Positions 1 to 7,710 of a DNA stretch of 9,370 nucleotides are shown here, piece by piece. The notes beneath the pieces are model-generated. The model had not been told where the DNA came from and did no database searches. It saw nothing but the letters and a program-made list of their open reading frames with translations. The position numbers were made by a program, and so were the translations under genes. This stretch comes from Saprospiraceae bacterium (lineage in GTDB: Bacteria > Bacteroidota > Bacteroidia > Chitinophagales > Saprospiraceae): assembly GCA_013002475.1 (NCBI GenBank), contig JABDJM010000187.1:1-9370 (forward strand), written 5' to 3'. How positions within the stretch are numbered: the first letter of the stretch is position 1; the number at the start of each line of letters is the position of its first letter.

Positions 1-2492
1 CTATAAGGGAGGGAGAAATTGTTAGATATTAAGTTGTCAGAAACATCGATCATTGCCCCTCCACCAAGATAAATTCCTGCCCTGGCATTCTCTCCTAGTA
101 GGATCGAATTATTTTTAAGTGATGCATATTCTGTTCCATACAAATATATACCTCTGCTTCCCTTTTGCATATTTATAGAGTTCTCACAAATCAATTTATC
201 AGCTTGCCCTGTATATAGGCTATTGACAGCAATTCCTGCGACGTAAGGCCAAGTATCTGGTCCGCTTGTAATTTCATTTTGTAGGATGTCAAATTCTTCA
301 ACATTCCAAAATTGGATTGCATGATGCTTAAAATTCTTTATGCGGTTATTGGCTATTGTAGATTTTAGGTATGGAGACTCATTCAGGATGATTCCATTAT
401 CTGAATCCAGAATGAGATGTCCTTGAACATCAAAGGTCGACCGTGTGCCTTTGAATGCAGTGCCAACATTTTTAAAAGTTACTCCTTGCTCTTGGTCAGA
501 TTTGTAAACTAAGATTCCGTCAGCATGATCAATGGCTATATTCTCGATATTAGAAAAAGTAGAATTCTCCATTCTAAGATTTCCATTCCTTATGATAACT
601 CCATTTTCTAATCCTTCAAATCGTGTAGTCCCACTAACACCAAAAATTGGCGTGTCATTGACACCGGGATATGGAGCACCAATAATCAAGCTTGGATTAT
701 CCTGAACGATAAGTCCAGTTTCTGTTTTTTCTCCTTTATGTGGCCATAATAAATTTCCATTTGAATGGATCCAGTTCCCATAAAAGGGTCCTAAGTCGCT
801 GTATACCGCCGGGCTTCCAGACCCACCTTGAATCTGAACGCCAATTCTGTTATTAAAGAATTCTGTGTTTGTTACTTGGACATAAGACCATGGGGTCGAT
901 TTAATTCCTGTCTTGGCATTATAGATCCTGCAATTCTCAACTTGTAAAACACCTCCATTTTCAACTTCGATCCCATCCCACATAGCATCTTGACAATTAT
1001 CAAGGAACACAGAGTTTAGGTTAAGGGTGCTCCCATTTGCTACGATAATTTTTGAGATGACATCCACACTAATCCGACTTTCCTCACCTTGAGCTGCTCC
1101 AAAAGTATAATCCTGGTCTACAATTAATGTTCCTTCTAAAGTAAGATCCTGAGTTTGTCCTACTCCAAATGGTAGGATCTTTTCATTTGCAATCAAATGA
1201 GAAAGATATACTGTGCCTCCGTCTGAACCTATTTTGGTACTGTATCTGGGTGAAATAGAAATTGGCAGGCTGTTTAGAATTCCTGTTCCATACCCTTGCC
1301 AAGGAGGTATAAAACCTCCTGGTGGGGGTGGATTAATAAATGAACTCCAAATCTTCAATTCGGGAGAATTAAAATCTTGGGGAATTTTTGCCAAAAAGTC
1401 TATTTGTAATTTTTCATCCTTTGCTAGTTGGACATTTAGTTTTCTAAAAACTGTATTGCCAGTTCCTGCATTATAATGGTATGTCCATCCTGACTTTGGT
1501 AGAAATATTTCAGCCTCAGTTTCAAAGGCAACGATTTCTATGGTTGCCGTTTTTGGGTAATCACAATCGTTTTGAAAAACAGCAGATATTTGAAATGAAT
1601 CATCAATTCCACATGAGGCATTTGATGGTTCTGTAGTCTCTGGAATCAATTGAGAAACAAACTGGCAGTTGCCACATGGGTCATTTTCAGGAAAGAAAAG
1701 GTCATTTTTGTTTTGCTCGAATTCAAACTCAATAATTCCTTTTGTTGTCGGGTTCATTAATTCAGCAGAAATTATTGTGGCTCCAGCATCACCTGGACTA
1801 CACATTAAATGGCTAACCTTTTTCTCCTTTAAAGCATAGGCCGGCAATAGTGCCTCAAATTCAAGGTATTGGTCCTCTAGCTTAAGGTTGCATAGTGCTT
1901 CCCCTAGATACGTTTCAACATGGGGAGCACCAAACGCGTGCCCGATTTCGTGTGCTAGGATATTTGAATAGGTACCAAACTCAAGCCTATCATTCGGGTT
2001 CCAATCAACAGTTATCACTGGGGTTCCATTATTTTGTCCTAAAATTGAATTACTACAACCTCCGTTTGCTGAAGAAGAACTATTCGAGTATCTAAGAAAA
2101 ACTATAAGGTCAACACACTGATGTCCTGCCGCTCCGACAAAGTAGTCTGATACTTCTGATTGAATCCCACAGTAATCCGCAGGGGAACTAATATTCAACA
2201 CATTTGGATCCATAACAATTAACCTTAGTACTTCTGGTAGACTTATTTCAACTTCGTAATCTGAATCAAGAAAAGCCAAACTAAATAGTGTGGAAACATC
2301 CCACATTCTTTGAATTATTTCTTGATGTGATAGATTTCCCCTGTGCTTCCATGTATCATAATCCGCTACAACCCCAACCTTGATTTCAATGGGAGTTATT
2401 TGAGAATACCCATTTTGAGATATAAAAAGTAAGAGTGATAGCAATGTTGATGAAAGGAATAGATTTGAATAAAACCTGAGTACATTTTTCAT
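1..2492 (-). CDS. Secreted metzincin-type zinc metalloprotease with parallel beta-helix (C-terminus beyond window)
   Basis: Partial gene read from the sequence: ATG at 2490-2492, then 830 uninterrupted codons to the left edge, with no stop inside the window. Residues 1-31 form a signal peptide (basic start, hydrophobic core, ending in NGYSQ). Residues 181-191 read HEIGHAFGAPH, the HExxHxxGxxH zinc site of metzincins: three histidine ligands and catalytic E182. M230 in SHLMCSPG is a plausible Met-turn. The family could be reprolysin-like M12B or pappalysin-like M43; I cannot separate these by eye. Residues about 245-385 are a beta-rich region I do not recognise, followed by a proline linker (NPPPPGGFIPP, 387-397). 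From about residue 450 onward, Asn/Gly-rich short strands (WDGIEVENGG at 505-514, then repeats such as NNRI, DNGI, KNNSI) indicate a right-handed parallel beta-helix. Such proteins usually end in a T9SS sorting domain, expected here beyond the left edge. A conserved structured leader lies directly upstream. Confidence 0.9.
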   Translation of the reverse strand, partial: MKNVLRFYSNLFLSSTLLSLLLFISQNGYSQITPIEIKVGVVADYDTWKHRGNLSHQEIIQRMWDVSTLFSLAFLDSDYEVEISLPEVLRLIVMDPNVLNISSPADYCGIQSEVSDYFVGAAGHQCVDLIVFLRYSNSSSSANGGCSNSILGQNNGTPVITVDWNPNDRLEFGTYSNILAHEIGHAFGAPHVETYLGEALCNLKLEDQYLEFEALLPAYALKEKKVSHLMCSPGDAGATIISAELMNPTTKGIIEFEFEQNKNDLFFPENDPCGNCQFVSQLIPETTEPSNASCGIDDSFQISAVFQNDCDYPKTATIEIVAFETEAEIFLPKSGWTYHYNAGTGNTVFRKLNVQLAKDEKLQIDFLAKIPQDFNSPELKIWSSFINPPPPGGFIPPWQGYGTGILNSLPISISPRYSTKIGSDGGTVYLSHLIANEKILPFGVGQTQDLTLEGTLIVDQDYTFGAAQGEESRISVDVISKIIVANGSTLNLNSVFLDNCQDAMWDGIEVENGGVLQVENCRIYNAKTGIKSTPWSYVQVTNTEFFNNRIGVQIQGGSGSPAVYSDLGPFYGNWIHSNGNLLWPHKGEKTETGLIVQDNPSLIIGAPYPGVNDTPIFGVSGTTRFEGLENGVIIRNGNLRMENSTFSNIENIAIDHADGILVYKSDQEQGVTFKNVGTAFKGTRSTFDVQGHLILDSDNGIILNESPYLKSTIANNRIKNFKHHAIQFWNVEEFDILQNEITSGPDTWPYVAGIAVNSLYTGQADKLICENSINMQKGSRGIYLYGTEYASLKNNSILLGENARAGIYLGGGAMIDVSDNLISNNFSLPY

Positions 2493-2506
2493 TCTGTTGT
2501 TATTAG

Positions 2507-2618
2507 AGGTGAAGTGATTAGCTTTAGCTAATCACTTCAATCACTTTTCAAAACAAAACCCATACATTTTTTGAATAAATAGTGTTAAGGGTGGCCCAAC
2601 ACTAAGTGGTCACAGAAA
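2507..2618 (-). repeat. Conserved structured leader, copy 1 (upstream of metalloprotease gene)
   Basis: About 112 bases that align with 7555-7665 at roughly 80% identity (hand alignment, about three single-base gaps). Read on the minus strand it carries three inverted repeats in order: TAGTGTT/AACACTA (2598-2604 with 2580-2586), TTCAAAA/TTTTGAA (2569-2575 with 2547-2553), and a perfect 13-bp stem (2510-2539). Exactly 14 bases separate its end from the ATG at 2492, as in the other copy. It fills most of the 186-base gap behind the 504-residue gene, which ends in tandem stops TAA TAG. I see no convincing Bacteroidota -7/-33 promoter in it, and no Shine-Dalgarno. It may be a 5' untranslated regulatory RNA, an operator region, or a duplicated upstream region; the function is unknown. 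Confidence 0.75.
2510..2539 (-). promoter_or_regulatory. Perfect 13-bp stem-loop just upstream of the metalloprotease start
   Basis: The arms TGAAGTGATTAGC (2510-2522) and GCTAATCACTTCA (2527-2539) are perfect reverse complements around the loop TTTA (plus-strand notation). The inner edge lies 17 bases from the start codon at 2492. No T-run follows on the minus strand, which argues against a simple intrinsic terminator for the gene behind it. The position fits an RNA hairpin affecting translation initiation or mRNA stability, or a dimeric repressor site. Copy 2 has the same stem with a T-A pair changed to C-G. Confidence 0.65.
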
Positions 2619-2678
2619 GCAAGTTGTTTTTATAATAATAGCTATGATGATGGACACTTCTAAGCCCACTGCTCACTA

Positions 2679-4193
2679 TTACCTCACCACCACCTTCTCC
2701 GCATAACGCCTCCCAAGATCATCCATTAGCACAACAGCATAAAGGCCGGACTCAATTCCTGAAAGATCTAGCTGTACATTCAATTCAGGGGAAATATCTC
2801 TTAGGACCAAACGACCTATAGAATCATAGATCTGGATCTCCTTGGCTCGGAATTCTTCGGGCCACACAATTGATAGAAGATTGCTGGTTGGATTAGGAAA
2901 AAAAGTGATATCTATAGGATGCGAAAAAATGGGTATGCTGGTGGTGAAGTCCTGGACGTACTCACAATCTTCGATGATGCAGCCATTGGCATCGGTGCGG
3001 ACGAGCCAGGCGTCCAAGTCTTTTTTTTCTTCATTATTTTCATCATAATACCAAACATTTTGATAGCCTCCTATCAGAATGGTTCCATCGTCTAACTCGG
3101 TTATATCAAACATGTAGGAAACCATTGGCTTATCAGGCACCTCATTCCTGGAATCTATAATAGCCCTTTCCCAAAGCATCTCGCCTTCATTTGTCATTCT
3201 AAAAAGGTAGGCCATATTGCCCAGCGTAATTTCATTATCACTAATCCAACCGCAACCCAAAATGTCTCCGTTTGCAGCTTCAGTCAAATTATATACTGAT
3301 ATTCTAACGGAAGGTGAAAATGGATGTGAATACCTCCATTTAATACCTGTACTATCAATTCCCCAAACTTCTTCGCTAAATGGAGAGTTATCCTCTGCTG
3401 GAATTATAATTACCCCATCATCCAACACTTCCATTCTGCCAACTAGTGAATTGGAAAAGTCAAATTCATTTCCTGTCTCCCATTCCCATACCAAATCCAT
3501 ATCCTGATTATATTTTAGGATTTGTTTTCGACGGATATCATAGGAATTGGGTGGAGAAGTGGTATCAACTTTATCATTTAGGACCGTCAAAATATTTTCT
3601 GGATCGATATCCACATCCCAGATATTATCACTAATATGACCATTGCCGATCACCATGATGGTATCCAGCTGGCCCTGATCATTCACCCAATTTAATAAGC
3701 TAACAAAGCCTGGTTTTCCCTCTTCTTTTGCCGTACCGTAAACGACTGACCGATTTCCATATTGAATCACACCGCCAATCCTGACCTCATAATATCCCTC
3801 TGGCGGATAAATCTCTATGGCCTGTATACTGTCCCCCTCCAAGGACATAAAGTAGAGGTAAAAATTTTCTAATCCGGGTGCATTATGGCCCGCCATGATT
3901 AGAGTATCACCTTTAATATCGATCGCTCTCGCTCCAGGATCTAACCAATCAATTCTACTAGTCCATAAGGTATCGCCCAACAGGTCAGTCCTTGCAAGAA
4001 CTCCACAATCTATTGTGAAGCTATCACAGCGACTTACCATACCTAATAGCATTTCCTCTTGGAAGACCTTAATAGTTAAAATTGCATCAGTTGAGTGTCC
4101 GTGTAAATCAAATATTTTAGAATATACATCTTGGCCACTAACAATAGAAGATGAAAAAAGAAAAACAATAATTGTTCTTGCCAGAAATTTCAT
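2679..4193 (-). CDS. Secreted beta-propeller-like protein with T9SS type A sorting domain
   Basis: 504 residues, complete. Residues 1-21 are a signal peptide (MKFLARTIIVFLFSSSIVSGQ). The body contains spaced strands resembling propeller blades, each with a charged or polar turn before a Trp: GDTLWTSR (73-80), DLVWEWE (233-239), GIKWRYS (283-289), GEMLWERA (337-344). Near the end is DAWLVRTDANGC (394-405), common in Bacteroidota secreted proteins with kelch- or delta-60-like repeats. Residues about 424-504 are a T9SS type A sorting domain: ITFFPNPTSN (429-438), then IYDSIGRLV, LDLSGIESGLYAV and a basic end EKVVVR. No catalytic motif is visible, so a binding or structural role is more likely than an enzymatic one. 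The start is 41 bases behind the end of the 1101-residue gene, so the two are probably one transcript. It ends with tandem stops TAA TAG. The specific function is unknown. Confidence 0.88.
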   Translation of the reverse strand: MKFLARTIIVFLFSSSIVSGQDVYSKIFDLHGHSTDAILTIKVFQEEMLLGMVSRCDSFTIDCGVLARTDLLGDTLWTSRIDWLDPGARAIDIKGDTLIMAGHNAPGLENFYLYFMSLEGDSIQAIEIYPPEGYYEVRIGGVIQYGNRSVVYGTAKEEGKPGFVSLLNWVNDQGQLDTIMVIGNGHISDNIWDVDIDPENILTVLNDKVDTTSPPNSYDIRRKQILKYNQDMDLVWEWETGNEFDFSNSLVGRMEVLDDGVIIIPAEDNSPFSEEVWGIDSTGIKWRYSHPFSPSVRISVYNLTEAANGDILGCGWISDNEITLGNMAYLFRMTNEGEMLWERAIIDSRNEVPDKPMVSYMFDITELDDGTILIGGYQNVWYYDENNEEKKDLDAWLVRTDANGCIIEDCEYVQDFTTSIPIFSHPIDITFFPNPTSNLLSIVWPEEFRAKEIQIYDSIGRLVLRDISPELNVQLDLSGIESGLYAVVLMDDLGRRYAEKVVVR

Positions 4194-4234
4194 TAATTAC
4201 TTGTAAAACCTTCCATATTTTCAAATCATAATAG
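4194..4234 (-). other. Short intergenic gap within a probable two-gene operon
   Basis: 41 bases between the TAA of the 1101-residue gene and the ATG of the 504-residue gene. It has no stem-loop and no copy of the leader found in front of the two protease genes. A purine cluster GGAAGG lies 15 bases ahead of the ATG, which is too far for a normal ribosome binding site; Bacteroidota generally do without one. The absence of a terminator-like structure supports read-through from the protease gene. Confidence 0.5.
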
Positions 4235-7200
4235 TTATAAATTAACCAGCTTATCTTGAAAAATAATGTCACCTTGCCAACTCAATCGTAAAATAAATAC
4301 TCCCTTTGATTTAAGGGATATAGGATTATCCCTAATTTCTTCTTGAGTTAACAACTTCCGACCATTCAAATCGAATATTTGCAACTTGGTCCCAGCAGGA
4401 ACTCCAATAATATTAAATCTGTTATTAATAACAGGGTTCGGGAAAATGGAAATAGCGTTTTTTTCCTGGTGAGACTCAACTTCTTTTTGAGATCTATTTC
4501 TTGAAGGTAATGCCAGTTCAATCTTGGAGCCGGTCAATCCATAATAAATCGACCTAAGGTAACCATTTAACGGGCTTGGATTCGCCCCCATAGACTCAAG
4601 AAAGAGTTGATCAGAAATACCCAAATTGAATTGATCGTTTTCCAAAAAATCAAGATATACATTCAAGGCGGTTTTTACATTTGCTTCAATTTGGCCATCG
4701 ATGATCAAATTATTCAGATAGCTTCGAGCCTCGACTAGTTCTTCATTTTGAGTTTTATTCGAAAAAGGGATGAGGCGCATTTGAAACTCTGGTCTGGTTG
4801 AAAAATATAGATTCGAAGCTGGATAATTTTCTGAAATTGAATAAATCTCAGCAAGTACCCTTAGCGAAAGATCTAAACATCTTTCCTTGCTATTTATTTC
4901 TGAAAAACTTCCATTGTTATTTTTCAATTGACTAATCTCAAGATCTAAATTTTGAATTTCAATTAACAAGGTTTGTTCAGATCTTGTGGGAATACAATCT
5001 TCAGTTGGAGGTGGAGGAATTCCTCCATCGCTGCCACAGTCTTCATCAGAAGTTGCTTGGGAAAATTGTAATGCAAAATTTCCTTCTGCTTCTGGATAAT
5101 GACAATCTAGTTCAGGGGTTCCAAGCTCCACGTAATATTCAAAGTTTTGGGTGTTGCCATCTGTATAAATCTCAGGAATCCCCATTTTTGTAAAGCAGTT
5201 TCCAGCAGAAAAAGCTGGTCCTCCTTGATTGAAGTTAATTAATCCTTCAGACCCTTCGTCCCCATAAATCCAAACGTCTTCATAGCTTGATCCGTCCATA
5301 CAATTATCCTCAAAGTTTAGTCCAGAGTTATTATTTATGGCTATGATTCCAGTATTATTCCCAATAAAACTGTTGTATGAAAATTCTACTCTATTCTCTG
5401 TGTCGTGAGCCCTTACACCAAAAGCACCATTATTGAAATCATTATTTCTGCAAAGCAATAGATTTTGCCCTTCAGCAAAGACCCCGAAATCCATTTCGAA
5501 TATGTTGTTTTCTATGACTGTCTCCTGAAAATTGTTCACGGAAGTCAGCCAAACCCCATTTTCTCCACTATGAAAAAGATTCGGATCATACCCTTCAAGT
5601 CCAATTTGACTCGATAATGTTTTTAAAGTTGTACCATGCAAATCAACCCCTATCCCCACATTCACAAAAGTATTTCCATCATACACATTGATAGCTGCAT
5701 CCCAGCCACCCGTTGCAGAACCTTCAATATTCTCAAATTGGCACTGAGTAAAGGTGATCCCATCACTGGCCCAATTGGTCACACCTAGGCGTAGATCACG
5801 AAACTCTGTTCGATGGAAGGAGCTTTTGTCAAGGTTATTTGCAGTTCCATAAGGGTAGATCTCTACTGCCCGATCACAATTTGTAAAATTCGCATGATCG
5901 CAATAAATCAAGCCACCCCTGTAAGCCTTTCTTTGAGCCCAAGGAATGTGTCTATTTTCTGTTGTAATACCATTGACAGCATTGTCGATATTTCCATCAT
6001 TTATGACTACAACGGTTCCAGAATAAGAAGCATTCGTAGGTCCAAAGGGATCATTGATCTGACCGCTTAGTTTTGAAGCTCCTTCAATGACGATTCCTTC
6101 CCATCGTTCGCCATCACAGGAGGTTAATAAGCCTCCGTCGATGATAAGTTTGGCTCCACGTTTGACGTAGATCTTACTCCCCGGAGTAAGAAAGACCGTG
6201 TGCAAAATCTTTAACTCTCCTTCTGGCTCTACAATAATATCACCCTTTACCCAGCGCATATAATCCCAAGTAATGGGCGAATCAACTATAAGGCTTCCAA
6301 GACTCTTTTCGCATGGGATCTCGGCCAAAGCATCTTCAGGAAGTTTGTTTTTTGAGATTAAATCATCCACTACTAATTGAATATTATACCCTCTGTTTGA
6401 ATTCTCTGGGCAACCTCCGTTGGTGTGGATTGCTACAACATACTGATCTGAATAGGAGATTATGGGAGATCCACTTGATCTTGATTCAGTGTCCGCATAG
6501 TGTCTTAATCGTTGTTCATTGGGGTTTCCTCCACTTAGTTCGGAAAGTTCTGGATAACCAAAGGGATCGTTTGGTGAATCTGAAGTCACGGCAATTCGTT
6601 TTCCATAACCTAAGGGATGTTGAGGTAAATAAACTCGCTCTCCGAAGACGGCTCCACCTTCCCTGGCGGTTAAATAACCAAATTGTGTGAGATCTTCGTT
6701 CGGGTTCGGAATATGGAATAAAGTGTAATCTAATATTGGTTCCATATCTACTTCTTCAACTACCAAAATATCATCTGCTATTATAGTCCCTTCACAAGCT
6801 CCTTCTACTTCACAAGATTGTTCGCATGAATCTCCTTCAGCCATAATTTCAACTGCTATTTGCCCATTAGCTAAAAACCATTGAATGTCACAATGCCCAG
6901 CAGTAATCATGTGGCCCTCTGATCCAAACAACCAGGCAGTACATCCAGGCTCCCAGCCATCAGTTTGCCCTGGTACATTCCTCCAAAGTCTTGCAACAGT
7001 TTTTGATTTTGTATAAACATTCGGCTCAGAATTCTGATAACATTTTGCTTCTTGGGTATCATCCTGATTACAAATAGACGATTCAGTGGTTCTCGGATTT
7101 GATTCTTCCTCACTAAATCCCCGCGAAACTTTATCTATTGAATATCCGAAAGTTTGTTGCTGGTTTGTTCCCCAGATTTCTAATTGGAGAGAGGGTCCAA

Positions 7201-7540
7201 AAACAGGAATACTCCAAAATGATCCCCTTGCATTATAGGAATCATCGTAAGTCCATTTAACCTCGCCTCTGGAATTCTTTACAAAAAGTTTATCCCCCTT
7301 TTGGAGTTCAAATTTCTCAAAATGTACGGACACATACGAAGAATTTACATTTTCGAGCATAACCTGTTGGGTCCATAAGATTTCACAAACTCCTCCTTTT
7401 GATGCTGGGTAAGGATGAGGTGTTTCGTAGCGTAGTTCTAAAACCTCTCCAAAGGAATCTTGTCCATTTGTATTCATGCTATAGCCGATAAAAGCAAAAA
7501 GGAAAAAAAGACTAAAGACGTGGTTGGTTGAGTTTCTCAT
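4235..7540 (-). CDS. Secreted trypsin-like serine protease with parallel beta-helix and T9SS sorting domain
   Basis: 1101 residues, complete. Signal peptide 1-26 (hydrophobic 9-20, ending NTNGQ). A beta-rich N-terminal region (about 30-135) precedes a trypsin-like (S1-like) protease domain, about 185-400. Catalytic residues are H216 in TAGHC (213-217), probable D271 in LDYTLFHI, and S358 in SSGSP (355-359); several nearby cysteines (239, 243, 249) may form disulfides. Residues about 415-800 are a right-handed parallel beta-helix, starting with VEPEGELKI and GAKLIIDGG and including WEGIVIEG (480-487), then Asn/Gly-rich rungs. A PPPP linker (842-845) leads to a helical region (about 855-990) I do not recognise. 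The T9SS type A sorting domain is 1028-1101 (SIFPNPVINN, LQIFDLNGRKL, DKLVNL). It is likely exported by Sec, then T9SS, to the surface or medium; the substrate is unknown. The structured leader lies directly upstream, and the 504-residue gene follows after 41 bases. Confidence 0.92.
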   Translation of the reverse strand: MRNSTNHVFSLFFLFAFIGYSMNTNGQDSFGEVLELRYETPHPYPASKGGVCEILWTQQVMLENVNSSYVSVHFEKFELQKGDKLFVKNSRGEVKWTYDDSYNARGSFWSIPVFGPSLQLEIWGTNQQQTFGYSIDKVSRGFSEEESNPRTTESSICNQDDTQEAKCYQNSEPNVYTKSKTVARLWRNVPGQTDGWEPGCTAWLFGSEGHMITAGHCDIQWFLANGQIAVEIMAEGDSCEQSCEVEGACEGTIIADDILVVEEVDMEPILDYTLFHIPNPNEDLTQFGYLTAREGGAVFGERVYLPQHPLGYGKRIAVTSDSPNDPFGYPELSELSGGNPNEQRLRHYADTESRSSGSPIISYSDQYVVAIHTNGGCPENSNRGYNIQLVVDDLISKNKLPEDALAEIPCEKSLGSLIVDSPITWDYMRWVKGDIIVEPEGELKILHTVFLTPGSKIYVKRGAKLIIDGGLLTSCDGERWEGIVIEGASKLSGQINDPFGPTNASYSGTVVVINDGNIDNAVNGITTENRHIPWAQRKAYRGGLIYCDHANFTNCDRAVEIYPYGTANNLDKSSFHRTEFRDLRLGVTNWASDGITFTQCQFENIEGSATGGWDAAINVYDGNTFVNVGIGVDLHGTTLKTLSSQIGLEGYDPNLFHSGENGVWLTSVNNFQETVIENNIFEMDFGVFAEGQNLLLCRNNDFNNGAFGVRAHDTENRVEFSYNSFIGNNTGIIAINNNSGLNFEDNCMDGSSYEDVWIYGDEGSEGLINFNQGGPAFSAGNCFTKMGIPEIYTDGNTQNFEYYVELGTPELDCHYPEAEGNFALQFSQATSDEDCGSDGGIPPPPTEDCIPTRSEQTLLIEIQNLDLEISQLKNNNGSFSEINSKERCLDLSLRVLAEIYSISENYPASNLYFSTRPEFQMRLIPFSNKTQNEELVEARSYLNNLIIDGQIEANVKTALNVYLDFLENDQFNLGISDQLFLESMGANPSPLNGYLRSIYYGLTGSKIELALPSRNRSQKEVESHQEKNAISIFPNPVINNRFNIIGVPAGTKLQIFDLNGRKLLTQEEIRDNPISLKSKGVFILRLSWQGDIIFQDKLVNL

Positions 7541-7552
7541 TTTGTCATCATT

Positions 7553-7592
7553 TCAGGTGAAGCGATTAGCTTTAGCTAATCGCTTCACCTGA
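7553..7592 (-). promoter_or_regulatory. Perfect 18-bp stem-loop just upstream of the serine protease start
   Basis: The left arm 7553-7570 and right arm 7575-7592 are perfect reverse complements (core GAAGCGATTAGC / GCTAATCGCTTC) around the loop TTTA in plus-strand notation. It lies 12 bases ahead of the start codon at 7540. On the plus strand the stem is followed by ATTTTTC, which resembles a terminator, but no plus-strand gene precedes it. On the minus strand, the direction of the genes, no T-run follows. The loop and 12-bp core match the other copy except for one compensated pair (C7563-G7582 here, T2515-A2534 there). Confidence 0.65.
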
Positions 7593-7665
7593 TTTTTCAA
7601 ACAAAACGCTTACGATTTTTGAAAAATAGTGTTAAGGATGAATCGACACTAAGTATTCAAAGAAA
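7555..7665 (-). repeat. Conserved structured leader, copy 2 (upstream of serine protease gene)
   Basis: 111 bases matching 2507-2618 at roughly 80% by hand alignment; the best conserved parts are the hairpin, the CAAAAC block and the TTAAGG block. In minus-strand order it has TAGTGT/ACACTA (7646-7651 with 7627-7632), a 10-bp pair ATTTTTCAAA/TTTGAAAAAT (7618-7627 with 7592-7601), and a perfect 18-bp stem (7553-7592). These abut or overlap by one base, so together they could fold as consecutive hairpins. The end is 14 bases from the ATG at 7540, the same spacing as in copy 1. It occupies the 170-base gap after the permease gene. No clear promoter elements were identified. Confidence 0.75.
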
Positions 7666-7710
7666 TGTGGTCAACGTTATTAAGGCCTGGACACATTGCC
7701 CATAGCCACT

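Noticed and set aside
1302..1320. Inverted repeat AGGAGGT-ATAAA-ACCTCCT
   Set aside because: It lies inside the metalloprotease coding region in the Gly/Pro linker (GGFIPP codons). The codon choice for Gly and Pro explains the symmetry, and it is not repeated elsewhere.
1213..2095. Plus-strand open frames of 87 and 66 residues near the left end
   Set aside because: They are antisense to the metalloprotease gene, which is open through the whole region and carries the zinc-binding motif on the opposite strand (1920-1952).
2507..2618. Leader repeat as an integron attC site
   Set aside because: The arms do not give the RYYYAAC / GTTRRRY core sites, the genes between copies are far larger than normal cassettes, and no integrase is present.
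2638..2645. ATAGCTAT palindrome behind the 504-residue gene
   Set aside because: Eight bases in AT-rich intergenic DNA are expected by chance, and the site is absent in front of the other leader copy.
6313..6690. 125-residue plus-strand open frame opposite the serine protease
   Set aside because: It is antisense to the catalytic part of a clearly real gene with an intact H/D/S triad, and its translation has no family resemblance.
7553..7592. Hairpin as an intrinsic terminator
   Set aside because: All neighbouring genes read on the minus strand and no T-run follows the stem in that direction. The plus-strand ATTTTTC after the stem has no plus-strand gene to terminate. The fixed 14-base spacing between leader and ATG fits a start-linked element better.
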